Source: Carboxylicivirga mesophila (GTDB lineage: Bacteria > Bacteroidota > Bacteroidia > Bacteroidales > Marinilabiliaceae). From it: 64,000 nt of DNA. A model generated the notes under the pieces. That model made no database searches. It was not told the DNA's origin and worked only from the letters and a program-made list of their open reading frames with translations. Where the stretch lies: NCBI RefSeq assembly GCF_018271975.1, contig NZ_JAGUCN010000022.1, forward strand, positions 46,757 through 110,756. The letters are read 5' to 3'. This document shows, one piece after another, positions 1 through 11,100 of the stretch. Position 1 is the stretch's first letter. Every line of letters begins with the position of its first letter. A program made the translations under genes and the position numbers.

Positions 1-1412
1 CAGAGGCAATAACTGCCGCAAGTGATAATGATGTTATTGAAATTACAGGTGTCCATACCGAATCGATTACAATTGATAAAAACATCATTTTACGAGGAGC
101 AGATCCGAATACTGATATAATTCAGGCAGCGGCATCTGCGTCATCTGATGGAACGGGTACCAGAGTGATTAATGTAGTTGAGGGTATTACAACTGTTTCA
201 ATAGAAAACTTAGGTATCCAAAATGGTAATGCACCTGATACTGATAATGGAGGAGGTATTAATGCAGATAAGATAACAGGCTTACTTACATTAAGGAATC
301 TGATTATCAAAGATAACTTTACAGCTAAAAATGGTGGTGGAGTTAGTTTGGCTGGTACGAATGCAAACGTAATTGAATGTACTATTACAAATAATACGTC
401 TTCTCTTGATGGTGGTGGTATGATTGCAGTACCAAATAATGGTGCGGCCATTAATTGTGTTATCAACATCAATAAGTCATTAATTGATAGTAATATAGGT
501 AGAAATGGCGGGGGGATATATATTAATGGAAATAATGATTATGGTAATGATTATGCCATTGATGTGAATGTAGAGAACACAACTGTTTCTAATAATAATG
601 CAACAAGCGCTTCAGGTGGAGCAGGTGGTGGAGCTATTTGGTGTAAAGTTGCCCAGTGGACCACAAATGCTGGAGGAGACGGAACATCGGGTAATATCAA
701 TTTGAATTTTGTACATGCCACAATTTATAATAATACTCATGCTGCTCTTGTTAAAAGTGGATTGCGATTTACTGGTACAGCGGGTTATACAACTAACTTA
801 AGTGCTTATAATTCTATTATTGTATCAGCAGATGATTTATCAGTTAAGGTAATAAACTTCACAAATGCCAGCCTAACTGATATGGTAAACTGTATAATTG
901 GAGGTTTAGAAGCAGCCGCATCAGCAAACCCAATTATTGATGATGTCGCAAAGAATAACGCCAAAGGAAAAACGGCAACATTTGCAGGCTTATCAGGTAC
1001 CTTAACCGATGAAGGTGGTAAAGTGAAAGTATTAGCATTGACTGATGGAGCGAATGCCATTGATTATTGTACGGCTGCAACGGGTATTACCTTACCAACA
1101 ATTGATGCTAGAGGATATTCGAGAGATGCTTCTCCAGACGCGGGTGCTTACGAGTATAACGGTGTTTCAACCGACATAGATAATATTAAGGAACTATCAA
1201 TTAATATTTTTCCTAATCCTTCCAATGATTATTTCAGAGTAACAGGAACAGATAAAATAGATAAAATTTCTATTTATTCCTTAGGCGGTACACTAGTTAA
1301 GTCAGTTATCAATAATACACAGGTTGATGTATCTGGATTAACCAAAGGAGTTTACTTAGTACAGATATCCGGAGAAAATGGTGAAGCCATTAAGAAGGTA
1401 GTTGTAAAATAG
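1..1412 (+). CDS. Secreted beta-helix repeat protein with T9SS sorting domain (5' truncated)
   Basis: The reading frame is open to the left edge of the window, so this is the C-terminal part (about 470 residues) of a larger protein. An in-frame GTG at 165 is not a credible start because coding sequence of the same character continues upstream of it. The visible part is rich in Asn/Gly/Thr and repeats the pattern of right-handed parallel beta-helix proteins (NNG-GGI, GGGV, GGGMI, GGGIYING), as in polymorphic-outer-membrane/choice-of-anchor Q proteins. The last 75 residues form a T9SS type A sorting domain (SINIFPNPSNDYF, ISIYSLGG, GVYLVQISGENG, KKVVVK), which in Bacteroidota directs export through the type IX system and surface attachment or release. 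The substrate or ligand cannot be read from the sequence. A hairpin terminator follows. Confidence 0.85.
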   Translation, partial: EAITAASDNDVIEITGVHTESITIDKNIILRGADPNTDIIQAAASASSDGTGTRVINVVEGITTVSIENLGIQNGNAPDTDNGGGINADKITGLLTLRNLIIKDNFTAKNGGGVSLAGTNANVIECTITNNTSSLDGGGMIAVPNNGAAINCVININKSLIDSNIGRNGGGIYINGNNDYGNDYAIDVNVENTTVSNNNATSASGGAGGGAIWCKVAQWTTNAGGDGTSGNINLNFVHATIYNNTHAALVKSGLRFTGTAGYTTNLSAYNSIIVSADDLSVKVINFTNASLTDMVNCIIGGLEAAASANPIIDDVAKNNAKGKTATFAGLSGTLTDEGGKVKVLALTDGANAIDYCTAATGITLPTIDARGYSRDASPDAGAYEYNGVSTDIDNIKELSINIFPNPSNDYFRVTGTDKIDKISIYSLGGTLVKSVINNTQVDVSGLTKGVYLVQISGENGEAIKKVVVK

Positions 1413-1431
1413 TCTGGTTAATAAATAATCT

Positions 1432-1467
1432 AAAAGCACTTTGACTTTGGTTAGGGTGCTTTTTTTT
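1432..1467 (+). terminator. Rho-independent terminator after the beta-helix gene
   Basis: Inverted repeat AAAAGCAC (1432-1439) / GTGCTTTT (1456-1463) runs into a T tract. Because it overlaps the in-frame TTG at 1441, it argues that the next gene starts at ATG 1480. Confidence 0.75.
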
Positions 1468-1479
1468 AATCTATTTAGT

Positions 1480-3045
1480 ATGCAAAAATATTTATTTCTG
1501 TTTGGGATTTATTTTACAATCATCCTGCAATTTGGGTGTGCTGAAAAGGTTGAGAAACCTAATATTCTATTCATAATGACTGATGATCATGCGAGTCATG
1601 CTATTTCAGCCTATGGAGGCATATACAGCAATATTGCACCAACGCCTAATATCGATCGCTTGGCTAATGAAGGCGTATTAATGAATAATGTTTTTTGTAC
1701 CAATGCTATCTGTGGGCCAAGTAGAGCAGCTATTTTAACAGGGAAGTATAGTCATATGAATGGCTACCTGAAGAATTACAAAGGCGGTCGATTCGATAAT
1801 ACGCAATGGACTTTTCCGAAAGAGCTACAGGCCAATGGCTATCAAACAGCTATTGTTGGAAAGTGGCATCTGGCATCAGAGCCAACAGGTTTTGATTACT
1901 ATAAATACCATGTTGCAAGGGGTGAGCAGGGCTTCTATTGGAATCCTGTTTACAACGATAATGGCGATACAGTCAGAGTGAATGGCTATGCTACCAACTT
2001 AACCACCAATTTTGCATTAAATTGGCTAGATGAAAGAAATGAGGATAATCCTTTCTGCCTGATGCTGCAGTTCAAAGCGCCTCACCGACCATGGCAACCC
2101 GACTCCATTTATCAGCAACTGTTTGACGATATAGAACTACCATATCCATCTACCTTTAATGATGATTATCAAGGGAGAGAATTAACAGCTGGTAACACTG
2201 AGATGACAATGAATGATTTCAGTCGGGAAGACATGAAATTAACACCGCCAGATTCACTCAAAGGAAGACAACTTCGGAAATGGATTGATTTTGGTATTAA
2301 ACGCGATGAGAATGTTATTCCAAAAGGAGGAATGAGTGAAGAGGCGGCACGTAGATGGAAATATCAGCGCTACATGAAAGACTATCTGGCCACAATTCGT
2401 TCTGTTGATGATAATATAGGAAAAGTGTTAGCCTATTTGGATGAAAAAGGTTTAACAGATAATACCATTGTAATTTACACTGCTGACCAGGGGTTTTTCT
2501 TAGGCGACCATGGTTGGTTCGATAAGCGATTTATGTATGAACAAGCACTTCGAATGCCTTTCCTGGTACGTTATCCCAATTCAATAAAGGCAGGCGTTAG
2601 TTGGAATGATGTTGTTACCAACATCGATTTCGCACCAACCATATTAGAAATGGCTGGATTGCATGCTCCGGATGAAGTACAGGGAAGAAGTTTCTTTGCC
2701 AACCTAAACGGAGAAACTCCCGATGATTGGCGACAATCCATGTATTACCATTATTACGAATACCCGTTTTGGCATCATGTTCAACCGCATTATGGGATCA
2801 GAAATCAACGGTATAAGCTAATTCATTTTTACTACGATGTGGATGTTTGGGAATTTTTTGATCTTAAGAATGATCCCAATGAGATGAATAATTTGATTAA
2901 TTCGCAAGAACATCAAGAACTTATTCAACAACTAAAGGAGGAATTATGGTTATTAAAGGCAGAGTATTCGAATACGAAATCGCATGATGAATTAAGACGT
3001 ATATCGGATACTGATTTTGGGGGATTGGAATCAGGTAAGCATTGA
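1480..3045 (+). CDS. S1-family sulfatase, lipoprotein
   Basis: This 521-residue protein is a type I (formylglycine-dependent) sulfatase. The start is placed at ATG 1480, giving a lipoprotein signal ending in LQFGC; the TTG 1441 start would sit inside the preceding terminator. Visible motifs are the metal-binding TDDH near the N-terminus, the formylglycine signature C-G-P-S-R (NAICGPSRAAILTGKYSH), GKWHL, and the second metal segment DQGFFLGDHGWFDK, followed by a C-terminal domain of the kind seen in N-acetylglucosamine-6-sulfatase/S1_11-type enzymes (YYHYYEYP, HYGIRNQRYKLIHFY). The cysteine must be converted to formylglycine by a maturase not encoded here. As an outer-membrane or periplasmic lipoprotein it probably desulfates host or algal glycans. 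The exact substrate is inference; other S1 subfamilies are possible. It stands alone, with no glycoside hydrolase beside it. Confidence 0.9.
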   Translation: MQKYLFLFGIYFTIILQFGCAEKVEKPNILFIMTDDHASHAISAYGGIYSNIAPTPNIDRLANEGVLMNNVFCTNAICGPSRAAILTGKYSHMNGYLKNYKGGRFDNTQWTFPKELQANGYQTAIVGKWHLASEPTGFDYYKYHVARGEQGFYWNPVYNDNGDTVRVNGYATNLTTNFALNWLDERNEDNPFCLMLQFKAPHRPWQPDSIYQQLFDDIELPYPSTFNDDYQGRELTAGNTEMTMNDFSREDMKLTPPDSLKGRQLRKWIDFGIKRDENVIPKGGMSEEAARRWKYQRYMKDYLATIRSVDDNIGKVLAYLDEKGLTDNTIVIYTADQGFFLGDHGWFDKRFMYEQALRMPFLVRYPNSIKAGVSWNDVVTNIDFAPTILEMAGLHAPDEVQGRSFFANLNGETPDDWRQSMYYHYYEYPFWHHVQPHYGIRNQRYKLIHFYYDVDVWEFFDLKNDPNEMNNLINSQEHQELIQQLKEELWLLKAEYSNTKSHDELRRISDTDFGGLESGKH

Positions 3046-3160
3046 TTTAGTATGTAGATAACAGAGCTAAAATATTTCTTTTTAATTCATTAGGACTTTG
3101 TTTAAACCGTATAAATAATGGTTATTCCTTGTAAAATGTTTTGTATATAGCTTTTAGCAA

Positions 3161-3212
3161 ACCTAATCTATCAAACAGGTGCCAAAATTGGCACCTGTTT
3201 GATAGATTAGGT
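3161..3212. repeat. Perfect 25-bp inverted repeat (hairpin)
   Basis: Left arm 3161-3185 and right arm 3188-3212 are perfect reverse complements separated by 2 nt. It lies between the convergent sulfatase (+) and integrase (-) genes. It could be a bidirectional terminator, but no T tract follows on either strand, and the arm length and perfection are unusual for one. It could also be a cruciform or the remnant of a mobile-element end. Confidence 0.7.
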
Positions 3213-3242
3213 AGTCAAGAAATGAATTATTAGATTGATAGT

Positions 3243-4448
3243 TTACATCCCCAATTTACCTTTAATTGCCATCATATCATCTGATATCTTATTCTCTAAA
3301 ACCCTGGCATAAATCTGAGTAATTTTTAAAGATTTATGTCCAAGTACTTTTGAAACTGTTTCAATAGGTACCCCGTTTGATAATGTCACAGTTGTGGCAA
3401 AAGTATGTCGGGCCATATGCATCGTTAGGTTTTTGTTGATGTTGCAGATGTTTGCCAACTCTTTTAAGTAGCTATTGAGTTTTTGGTTGGAAGCAACTGG
3501 TAATACCCTTCCTTTTAAAAGGGACTCAGGATAATCAGCATATCGTTCAAGTATTTCAAGAGCATTAGGATAGAGCGGGATACTGCATTGCGACTTGGTT
3601 TTTGTTCGATTAATAATTATCCATTGGTTACCATCGTCTCGTTTTTGAATATGACGCGGACTTAACTTCGAAATATCCGAATAGGCTAATCCTGTATAAC
3701 AGGCAAAAATGAATATATCTCTGACGATGGATAGTCGGTCAATTTCTAGGCTTTTTGTTTCGAGTCTGTGAAGCTCATCTTTGGTTAGGAAATCACGATT
3801 GGCCTGCTCCAATTTTGTTTTAAACTGATTGTACGGACTCTTTTGGATATATTCCATCGAAATAGCCAAATTCATCACTCTTTTGAGGTGTTTGTGGTAA
3901 TTCCAGGCTGTATTCTGATGAACACCATATTCTGTCTTCAAATGCATGTCAAATTGGTTAAGGAAATTGTAGTCAACAGCTGTTATCGGAATATCTTTTT
4001 TTCGAAGTTGAGACTGGATAAACACAGCTAATTTTTTGCGCGAAACTCGATAGTGCTTTAAGGTGCGGTAGGCATAGCCATGACCAATATTATTTTCAAT
4101 TGTCTTCAGATAATAATCAAAAACCTCCAATACACCCTTCGAATAGCTTTTCCCAAGGAATTCATTTTTAATATCGACCACATCAAAATCTTTTCCCGAT
4201 GAAACAAATCTATTGTAGATGTCAATCAGAATGGTTTTAATTTTTCTTAAGCGTTCATTTGAAGAATGTACTTCATGATATTCACCAAGTAATACCTGAT
4301 GTACTTCATCCCATTTATCAGGAAGTACCCTAATGCCTGTAGATAGTTCGACTCTTTTGCTATTAAGCAATATGCGTACATAGATGGGACATGAACCGTC
4401 TTTTCCAGTTCTGGATTTTCTAAGTAAGTAATTTGAATAAAACCTCAT
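3243..4448 (-). CDS. Tyrosine-type site-specific recombinase (integrase)
   Basis: A 401-residue tyrosine recombinase of the Bacteroidota integrase type. The start at ATG 4448 gives MRFYSNYLLRKSR..., the usual beginning of the N-terminal arm-binding domain; an in-frame extension to 4535 looks spurious. Domains in order: arm-type DNA-binding (about 1-100), SAM-like core-binding domain (about 105-205), catalytic domain (about 215-395). Seen catalytic residues are HMARHTF (HxxR), LGHKSLKITQIYARV (His and nucleophile Tyr) and the beta-hairpin Lys region (NRTKTKS). In the place of the canonical first Arg the sequence reads CYTGLAYSDI, so Arg I is Ala; loss of Arg I is also known in IntDOT-like Bacteroides integrases. 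It lies about 280 bp from tRNA-Leu, the usual target class of such enzymes, but no excisionase, mobilisation genes or second att copy is visible, so it may be a residual or solitary integrase. Confidence 0.92.
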   Translation of the reverse strand: MRFYSNYLLRKSRTGKDGSCPIYVRILLNSKRVELSTGIRVLPDKWDEVHQVLLGEYHEVHSSNERLRKIKTILIDIYNRFVSSGKDFDVVDIKNEFLGKSYSKGVLEVFDYYLKTIENNIGHGYAYRTLKHYRVSRKKLAVFIQSQLRKKDIPITAVDYNFLNQFDMHLKTEYGVHQNTAWNYHKHLKRVMNLAISMEYIQKSPYNQFKTKLEQANRDFLTKDELHRLETKSLEIDRLSIVRDIFIFACYTGLAYSDISKLSPRHIQKRDDGNQWIIINRTKTKSQCSIPLYPNALEILERYADYPESLLKGRVLPVASNQKLNSYLKELANICNINKNLTMHMARHTFATTVTLSNGVPIETVSKVLGHKSLKITQIYARVLENKISDDMMAIKGKLGM

Positions 4449-4463
4449 AATAATAAATTTTGT

Positions 4464-4625
4464 GGTCTCGATGGTCTCGCAAAAAGAATAAAGTTCTTGA
4501 GCATTCCACACAAAACCAAGTTCAAATAATATCAAAATGAGTCAAATTGTATACTGGTAACCAATTTGTTAAGTGGTCGCGCGACCACTTATTCTAAAAA
4601 TGGTAGTGGTCTCGATTTGGTCGCG
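4464..4625. promoter_or_regulatory. Repeated GGTC(T/G)CG motifs upstream of integrase
   Basis: The heptamer GGTCTCG/GGTCGCG occurs at 4464, 4473, 4575 (with an inverted copy inside the perfect 20-bp palindrome 4571-4590), 4608 and 4619, all within 165 bp upstream of the integrase start; a related inverted GACCACT is at 4641. The close, partly paired spacing resembles operator sites or arm-type integrase binding sites. Function is inference. Confidence 0.5.
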
Positions 4626-4671
4626 CTAAATACCTGTTTTGACCACTTTTTTTGAAGTTTTCTGAAAATAA

Positions 4672-4705
4672 AAAAGCGCTTAAAACGTTAGTTTTAAGCG
4701 CTTTT
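4672..4705 (-). terminator. Terminator of the tRNA transcript
   Basis: 15-bp perfect stem (4672-4686 / 4691-4705, loop 4687-4690); on the minus strand the stem is followed by a T tract, about 20 nt beyond the 3' end of tRNA-Leu. Confidence 0.8.
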
Positions 4706-4725
4706 GGTTCTAGATGAATCTAGAT

Positions 4726-4812
4726 TGGTACCCGAGGCGGGACTTGAACCCGCACGGCCTAATGGCCACAGGATTTTAAGTCCTGCGTGTCTACCAATTC
4801 CACCACTCGGGC
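4726..4812 (-). tRNA. tRNA-Leu(TAA)
   Basis: 87 nt including an encoded CCA. Acceptor arms GCCCGAG / CTCGGGT pair (one G-U), the D-loop region is GGTGGAATTGGTAGAC, the anticodon stem-loop is CAGGA-CT-TAA-AA-TCCTG, a long variable arm (GGCC...GGCC) typical of Leu is present, and the T-arm reads GGGTTCAAGTCCC. It is the downstream member of a two-tRNA transcript with tRNA-Gly. Confidence 0.97.
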
Positions 4813-4817
4813 ATCCT

Positions 4818-4893
<76 letters not shown>

Positions 4894-4984
4894 AGTTTTG
4901 TATTTCACCAAACCTAGTTGGTGTCCTACTTTCAGTGTCATTTGCCCCCTCTGCGTATCAGAGTTTGTTTCTCAAATGCGGATG

Positions 4985-5015
4985 CAAATATAGAGGCTTT
5001 TTTTTTATCTCCAAA
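4985..5015 (-). promoter_or_regulatory. Promoter of the tRNA-Gly/tRNA-Leu transcript
   Basis: On the minus strand TTTG (5012-5015), a 19-bp spacer and TATATTTG (4985-4992) match the Bacteroidota primary-sigma consensus TTTG-N19-TAnnTTTG exactly. Start of transcription would be near 4978, about 85 nt before tRNA-Gly. Confidence 0.7.
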
Positions 5016-5057
5016 CAAAAAAATAGCATTTTTTGCAGAAAAAATAGAGGCTGAAGG

Positions 5058-7679
5058 CTATTTGCCTCCAACCCACCTTTTTATATCATTTAATTTATTC
5101 AGGGCCTCAACAGGGGTTAAATTATCTACATCCAAGGTGAGTATTTCATCGCGTATTTGTGTCAGAACAGGATCATCCAATTGGAAGAAACTTAACTGCA
5201 TGCCTTCGCGATTATTGGAGATATCATCCATTGGTTTGTTTAATTCACCTTTACGGTTTGACTTCTCCAACTCGCCCAATATATCGTTGGCCCTGTTAAC
5301 AACACTTTTAGGCATTCCGGCCATTTTAGCCACATGAATACCAAAGCTGTGGTTACTGCCGCCTGGCACCAGCTTGCGCAGGAATATCACCTTATTATCA
5401 ACTTCTTTTACCGAAACATTAAAGTTTTTACAGCGTTTATGAGTCTTCTCCATTTCATTGAGCTCATGGTAGTGAGTGGCAAAAAGTGTTTTAGCTCCGG
5501 CGCGCTTATGTTCATGAATATACTCAACAATAGACCAGGCAATGGAGATGCCGTCATAAGTACTGGTGCCTCGTCCCAATTCATCAAATAGAACCAGGCT
5601 GCGGGGAGTCAGATTATTCAGGATGCTGGCGGCTTCATTCATCTCTACCATAAATGTTGATTCACCCAAACTGATGTTGTCAGAAGCTCCTACGCGTGTA
5701 AATATTTTATCAACGACTCCGATGGTGGCCGACTCAGCTGGCACATAACAGCCTATTTGAGCCAATAGTGTGATAAGTGCCGTTTGACGAAGAAGAGCTG
5801 ATTTACCCGCCATGTTAGGTCCTGTGATGATAATGATTTGCTGCTTGTCGTTATCAAGGTAAACATCGTTCGGCACATATTCTTCACCGGCGGGTAACTG
5901 TTTTTCAATCACCGGATGTCGGCCTGCCTTGATGCTTAATTCCAGTTCATCATTAATGACTGGCCGAACATATTTTGATACTGTTGCCAGATTATTAAAA
6001 GATATCAATACATCAATTTTAGCAAGAAGAACAGCATTTAGCTGAATGGCCGGAATGAATTCAGAAAGTGCCAGCACTAAATCGTTGTATAGTTTTGTTT
6101 CAATGGCCTGAATCTTTTCTTCGGCACCCAGTATTTTCGATTCGTAGTCTTTTAGTTCCTCAGTGATGTATCGTTCGGCATTCACCAGGGTTTGTTTACG
6201 AATCCATTCTGCAGGAACTTTGTCTTTATGCGTGTTTCTGACTTCAATATAGTAGCCAAACACATTATTAAAGGCAATTTTGATGCTGGGGATATTGGTT
6301 TCTTCACTTAGGCGCTGTTGTAAGCTGGCCAGGTAATCTTTGCCTGAATAGGCAATTTTGCGCAGGTCATCCAGCTCGTTATTAACACCGGTTTGGATAA
6401 CGCCTCCCTTGGCTATCAGAGTAGGAGGCTCCGCTTCAATCTCTCTATGGATGCGTTCACGGATAGTTGTGCATGGATTAAGCTGGTCACCTATGTGCTG
6501 CAAATGCTCGTTTGTACTTCTCAGGCAGCTTTCTTTTATAGGCTCAATGGCAAAAAGGGCTGTTTTTAGCTGAATGAGTTCCCGCGGCGTAATGCGTCCG
6601 GCTGCCACTTTTGCAACCAATCGCTCTAAATCACCAATGGAGTGTAATTCCTCGGTGATGTTGCTTTTGAGATCCGGCTCTTTAAAAAAGTGTTCAACTA
6701 CTCCCAGGCGGTCTTCTATTGGCTTGACATCTTTAAGAGGAAGAGCAATCCAACGTTTAAGCATTCGTGAGCCCATTGGGCTAATGGTGCAGTCAATAAC
6801 TTCAGTGAGTGATTTCCCCCCTTCGTTCAATGAAGAGAAGAGTTCCAGGTTGCGTATGGTAAACTTATCGAGCCACACATATTTGTCTTCATCAATTCTG
6901 CTCAGTGTAGTGATGTGTTGCACTTTGTGGTGCTGAGTTAGGTCGAGGTAATGCAGTATAGCACCGGCCGCTGTTATGCCATAACTGAGGTTGTGTACAC
7001 CAAATCCCTTTAACGAGTTGGTTTCGAAGTGCTTTAAAAGACGGTCGTGTGCCGAGTCAGGGGCAAATGCCCAATCGTCAAAAGCATAGGTATAGTATTT
7101 GTCACCAAAATAGCTTTCAAAGTCCTTTCGCTTGCCTTTCTCAAACAGAACCTCTTTAGGTTTAAAATTGGTCAGTAATTTTTCAATGTACTCAAATGAG
7201 CCTTCAGCAGTCAGAAACTCGCCTGTTGATATATCCAAAAAGGCTACACCAGCTACTTTTTTATCGATGTGTACACTGGCCAGAAAATTATTCTCTTTGT
7301 GCTCTAATATATTGTCATTGATGGCAACACCAGGCGTGACGAGCTCTGTAACACCACGCTTGACAATCTTTTTTGTCATTTTGGGGTCTTCCAGTTGGTC
7401 GCATACAGCCACTCTTTCACCAGCTCTTACCAGTTTAGGCAAGTAGGTATCTAAGGCGTGATGAGGAAAACCGGCTAATTCAACATAGGATGCTGCTCCG
7501 TTGGCTCTTCTTGTTAAGGTAATGCCCAGTATCTCTGAGGCTTTAATAGCATCCTCTGAAAAAGTTTCGTAAAAATCTCCAACTCTGAATAGTAGGATAG
7601 CATCAGGGTATTTATCCTTAATACTATAGTATTGTTTCATTAATGGAGTTTGAACCGGAGCTTTTGTTGTTTTAGCCAA
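5058..7679 (-). CDS. mutS: DNA mismatch repair protein MutS
   Basis: MutS recognises base mismatches and small loops and, as an ATP-dependent sliding clamp, recruits MutL. The protein has the N-terminal mismatch-binding domain (TPLMKQYY...[10 protein letters not shown], including the intercalating Phe-x-Glu), connector, lever and clamp domains, and a C-terminal ATPase with Walker [13 protein letters not shown] (about residue 620), Walker [17 protein letters not shown] and the THYHEL motif. The frame is open up to 7859, but that would add 60 residues without family resemblance; a TTG at 7679 gives [16 protein letters not shown]..., 873 residues, the usual family length and start. The TTG start is inference. 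No mutL is in the window. The tRNA promoter begins immediately after its stop codon. Confidence 0.97.
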   Translation of the reverse strand: MAKTTKAPVQTPLMKQYYSIKDKYPDAILLFRVGDFYETFSEDAIKASEILGITLTRRANGAASYVELAGFPHHALDTYLPKLVRAGERVAVCDQLEDPKMTKKIVKRGVTELVTPGVAINDNILEHKENNFLASVHIDKKVAGVAFLDISTGEFLTAEGSFEYIEKLLTNFKPKEVLFEKGKRKDFESYFGDKYYTYAFDDWAFAPDSAHDRLLKHFETNSLKGFGVHNLSYGITAAGAILHYLDLTQHHKVQHITTLSRIDEDKYVWLDKFTIRNLELFSSLNEGGKSLTEVIDCTISPMGSRMLKRWIALPLKDVKPIEDRLGVVEHFFKEPDLKSNITEELHSIGDLERLVAKVAAGRITPRELIQLKTALFAIEPIKESCLRSTNEHLQHIGDQLNPCTTIRERIHREIEAEPPTLIAKGGVIQTGVNNELDDLRKIAYSGKDYLASLQQRLSEETNIPSIKIAFNNVFGYYIEVRNTHKDKVPAEWIRKQTLVNAERYITEELKDYESKILGAEEKIQAIETKLYNDLVLALSEFIPAIQLNAVLLAKIDVLISFNNLATVSKYVRPVINDELELSIKAGRHPVIEKQLPAGEEYVPNDVYLDNDKQQIIIITGPNMAGKSALLRQTALITLLAQIGCYVPAESATIGVVDKIFTRVGASDNISLGESTFMVEMNEAASILNNLTPRSLVLFDELGRGTSTYDGISIAWSIVEYIHEHKRAGAKTLFATHYHELNEMEKTHKRCKNFNVSVKEVDNKVIFLRKLVPGGSNHSFGIHVAKMAGMPKSVVNRANDILGELEKSNRKGELNKPMDDISNNREGMQLSFFQLDDPVLTQIRDEILTLDVDNLTPVEALNKLNDIKRWVGGK

Positions 7680-8188
7680 AGTGTTGGTGTTTAAAAGTTT
7701 GAATCTAGTGTTATGAGTGAGGCAATATAACAAAGGTTGCCTGCCGCTAATTTGGGTTTCAAAAGTAAAATTATTCAATCGAAAAACCGAATCAGGTGAA
7801 TTATTGGACTTCAATTTTAGCAGAACTTTCGAAATGTAAGGAAGTAAAAGTGATAACAATAATTAACACGGATAGCTTGCTATTTAAGGATAATTAACCA
7901 AAAAATAACCCTTTGAAACAGATGTTTAATTAAGCGGTAAAAGTAGATAAAAAATGTTAATATAATAAATGAAAGCGCGAACCCATAAGGGTTATAGAAT
8001 AATTGTTATACTTGCGCTCCCAAAAAATTACGGATAGTAATTCGCCATAGAACTTTCAAATCGAAAGTAAAAGAAAAATAGCATGACTATAATCATGAAT
8101 CATTATTGCTATTGAAAAACTAGTAATACTATTTTAGCGCCGCAATTTTTTGTAAACAACTAGTATTTAATTTTAAAACCTTTAGTCT
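7680..8188. other. AT-rich intergenic region between mutS and the first susC
   Basis: Divergent spacer of about 500 bp. No gene is evident. Near 7980-7993 an interrupted dyad AACCC-N4-GGGTT sits just upstream of TATACTTG (8007-8014), a possible -7 element for the susC gene, but no clear TTTG is found 19-21 bp upstream. The 28 nt before the susC ATG resemble the leaders of the other three susC genes. Confidence 0.4.
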
Positions 8189-11100
8189 ATGAAGAAAGTA
8201 CTATTTGCGCTTTCGTTTATGGTTGTGCTTGGCTTGCAGTCATTATTGGCTCAAACCACTAACATAACCGGTTTAGTGACTGATGCCGGCGATGGAATGC
8301 CCATCCCAGGCGTGTCAGTCTTTGTAAAAGGAACTACTGTAGGAACGATTACCATGCCGGATGGTAATTATACCCTTGAAGTTCCGTCAGATGCTACTAC
8401 ACTTGTTTTTTCATTTGTGGGAATGACAACTCAGGAAGTAGCTATTGCTGGTCAAAAAGTAATCAATGTTAAGCTGCAAAGCGATGCAATTGCGGTTGAT
8501 GAGGTGGTTGTAACAGCTTATGGTGTTACAAAGAAGGAATCCTTTACTGGTTCTGCCTCTGTTGTTGGCCAGAAAATGTTGGAAAAAACATCTACATCTA
8601 ACGTTTCACAGGCCTTGCAAGGTAAAGCAGCCGGAGTGCAGGTTGTTACTACCACAGGGCAGCCGGGTGCTAATGCAACTATTCGTGTTCGTGGAATTGG
8701 TTCTTTGAATGGTTCGAGCGATCCGCTTTATGTTGTAGATGGAGTGCCTTACAGTGGTTACCTAAACTCAATAAATCCTTCGGATATTGAGAATATTACC
8801 ATACTTAAGGATGCGGCATCAACAGCTCTTTATGGTTCGCGTGCTGCAAACGGTGTGGTGATGATTACCACAAAGAAAGGTAAATCGGGTAAAACCAAAG
8901 TTAACGTAAATGTTCGTCATGGTGTTAACTCGAGAGCTGTAGCCGATTACGATAAAATTGGTATTGAAGACTTTTACCAGAAGAGTTGGGAAAGTTACAG
9001 AAACTCCTTCCGTTTTAATCCAAAGTACGATGGCTATAGCGATGAGGTAATTAACGGGCATGCCTCTAGTAATTTTATTAAAGAAACAGTACGCTATAAC
9101 ATTACTGATGTAGCAAACGAAGAAGTAGTTTTAGCTGATGGAACATTCAATCCAAATGCGAATATTCTTTATCGTCCTGATTGGGAGGATGCGCTGCTGC
9201 ATAACGGGAAACGTTCTGAAATAAACGTTGGTTTTAATGGTGGTTCTGATAAGATTACCTATTACCTTGGCTTTGGTTACCTCAACGATGAAGGTATCAT
9301 CAATAATGGTGAGTTTGAGCGTTACTCTGCTAAAGCAAATGTAACCAATGAGGTAACTGATTGGTTGAAGTTGAACTTCAATGCTGATTTTGGTACATCT
9401 AAGCAAAATACCTTGACAGCTGGTAGTTCAGTTTCTAACCCATTTAGCTATATTCAGGGTATTGGTCCTATCTATCCTATCTATGTGATGGATGGTAAAG
9501 GTGGATATGTAACAGATACAGATGGTAACAAAATCTATGATTTCGGAAATGGCCTTTATGGCTTACCATCGCGCCCAGCTTCTGTACCTGCTAACTCAAA
9601 TGTTATTGCTACTACAGATTTGGATTCGCGTGAAGCACTTGTTGACTTTATCAATCCACAGCTGAATGTTGACATTAAGTTTCTGAAAGATTTTACTTTC
9701 ACTTCTGCTTTGGGTGTTAACTATTACGCACGTCACTATACCCGTCATCAAAATGCACTTTATGGTGATGCAGCCAACTACAAAGGTCGTACATCAAAAT
9801 ATGGATATCGTTCGTTCAACGTTACCTGGTCAAAGCGCGTTGCTTATACAAAGCAATTTGGAGATCATAAAGTATCTGCTTTAGTTGGGCATGAGAATTT
9901 TACTCGTCGCTTTAACCAAATGACCGCTACCAGAACCGGATTTCCAACGCCTGATGCTATTGAATTAGATTTGGCCGCTGTTAATGAGAATTCTGGATCA
10001 TACCAGGATGAGTATTCGTTGGAGTCATATTTATCGCGCTTCGCTTATGACTACAAGAGTAAATATTTTGCAGAATTCAGCTTCAGAGCTGATGGTTCGT
10101 CGCGCTTCCATCCTGATAATCGTTGGGGTAATTTCTGGGGAGTTAGCGGAGCCTGGCGTATGTCTGAAGAGGACTTCCTGGTTGGAGCAGACTGGTTAGA
10201 TAATCTAAAGCTTAAGGTAAGCTATGGTGAGACTGGTAATGATCGTTTATTGAAAACAAATGGAGATGCTCAGTATTATGCTTATCAGTCAACCTATAAT
10301 TCTTACCCTAATAACGGGCAGCCTGGACTATTTGCCGGTGAGTATGGAAACGATGATGTAACCTGGGAAAGTAATAAAACACTTGATGTGGGTGTTGAAT
10401 TGGGTGTATTTAACAGCACGCGCGTAGCACTTGACTTCTTCCGTTCAAATAAGGATGATCAGTTGTACTATCGTCAATTCCCATTGTCTGTTGGTTACAA
10501 AGGACGCTATGAGAACTCTGCCAGTATGGTAAATAATGGTATTGAATTCGAAATCAGTACTGATATTATCCGCAACGACCATTTAAGTTGGGTGTTTAAT
10601 CTGAATGCTACTCATGTTACAAATGAGGTTACATCTTTGCCTGATGATGTTATTGTAGGTACCACTTTTAAATGGTCTGAAGGTCATGATATGTATGAGT
10701 ACTACATGTACGATTACGCAGGAGTTGATCAAAAGACAGGTAAAGAGTTGTTTTATGCAGATGTATTTGACGCTGAAGGAAATCCAACGGGAGAAGTTGA
10801 GACGACTGATAACCCTAGTAATGCCAATCGCAAGTATTTAAATAAAAGTGCGCTGCCTGATATTTACGGAGGATTTGATACTGAAGTAAATTACAAAGGT
10901 TTTGATTTAGCTATTGCATTTGCTTACCAGTTTGGTGGATATGCTTATGATAGTCAGTATGCAGGCTTGATGTCGCCAAGTGCTTCAGGTGGAGCGTGGC
11001 ATCCTGATGTTCTGGATTCTTGGAGTCCTGAAAATCCAACAGGAACACAGCCTCGTTTGGAGTGGAATGCGCTTACAACTGTTTCTTCACGTTATTTAAT

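Noticed and set aside
3161..3212. Hairpin read as one unit of a CRISPR or repeat array
   Set aside because: Only one copy and no regularly spaced repeats; no cas genes anywhere in the window.
5058..7859. Longer MutS starting at 7859
   Set aside because: The 60 extra N-terminal residues have no resemblance to MutS; TTG 7679 gives the usual start and length.
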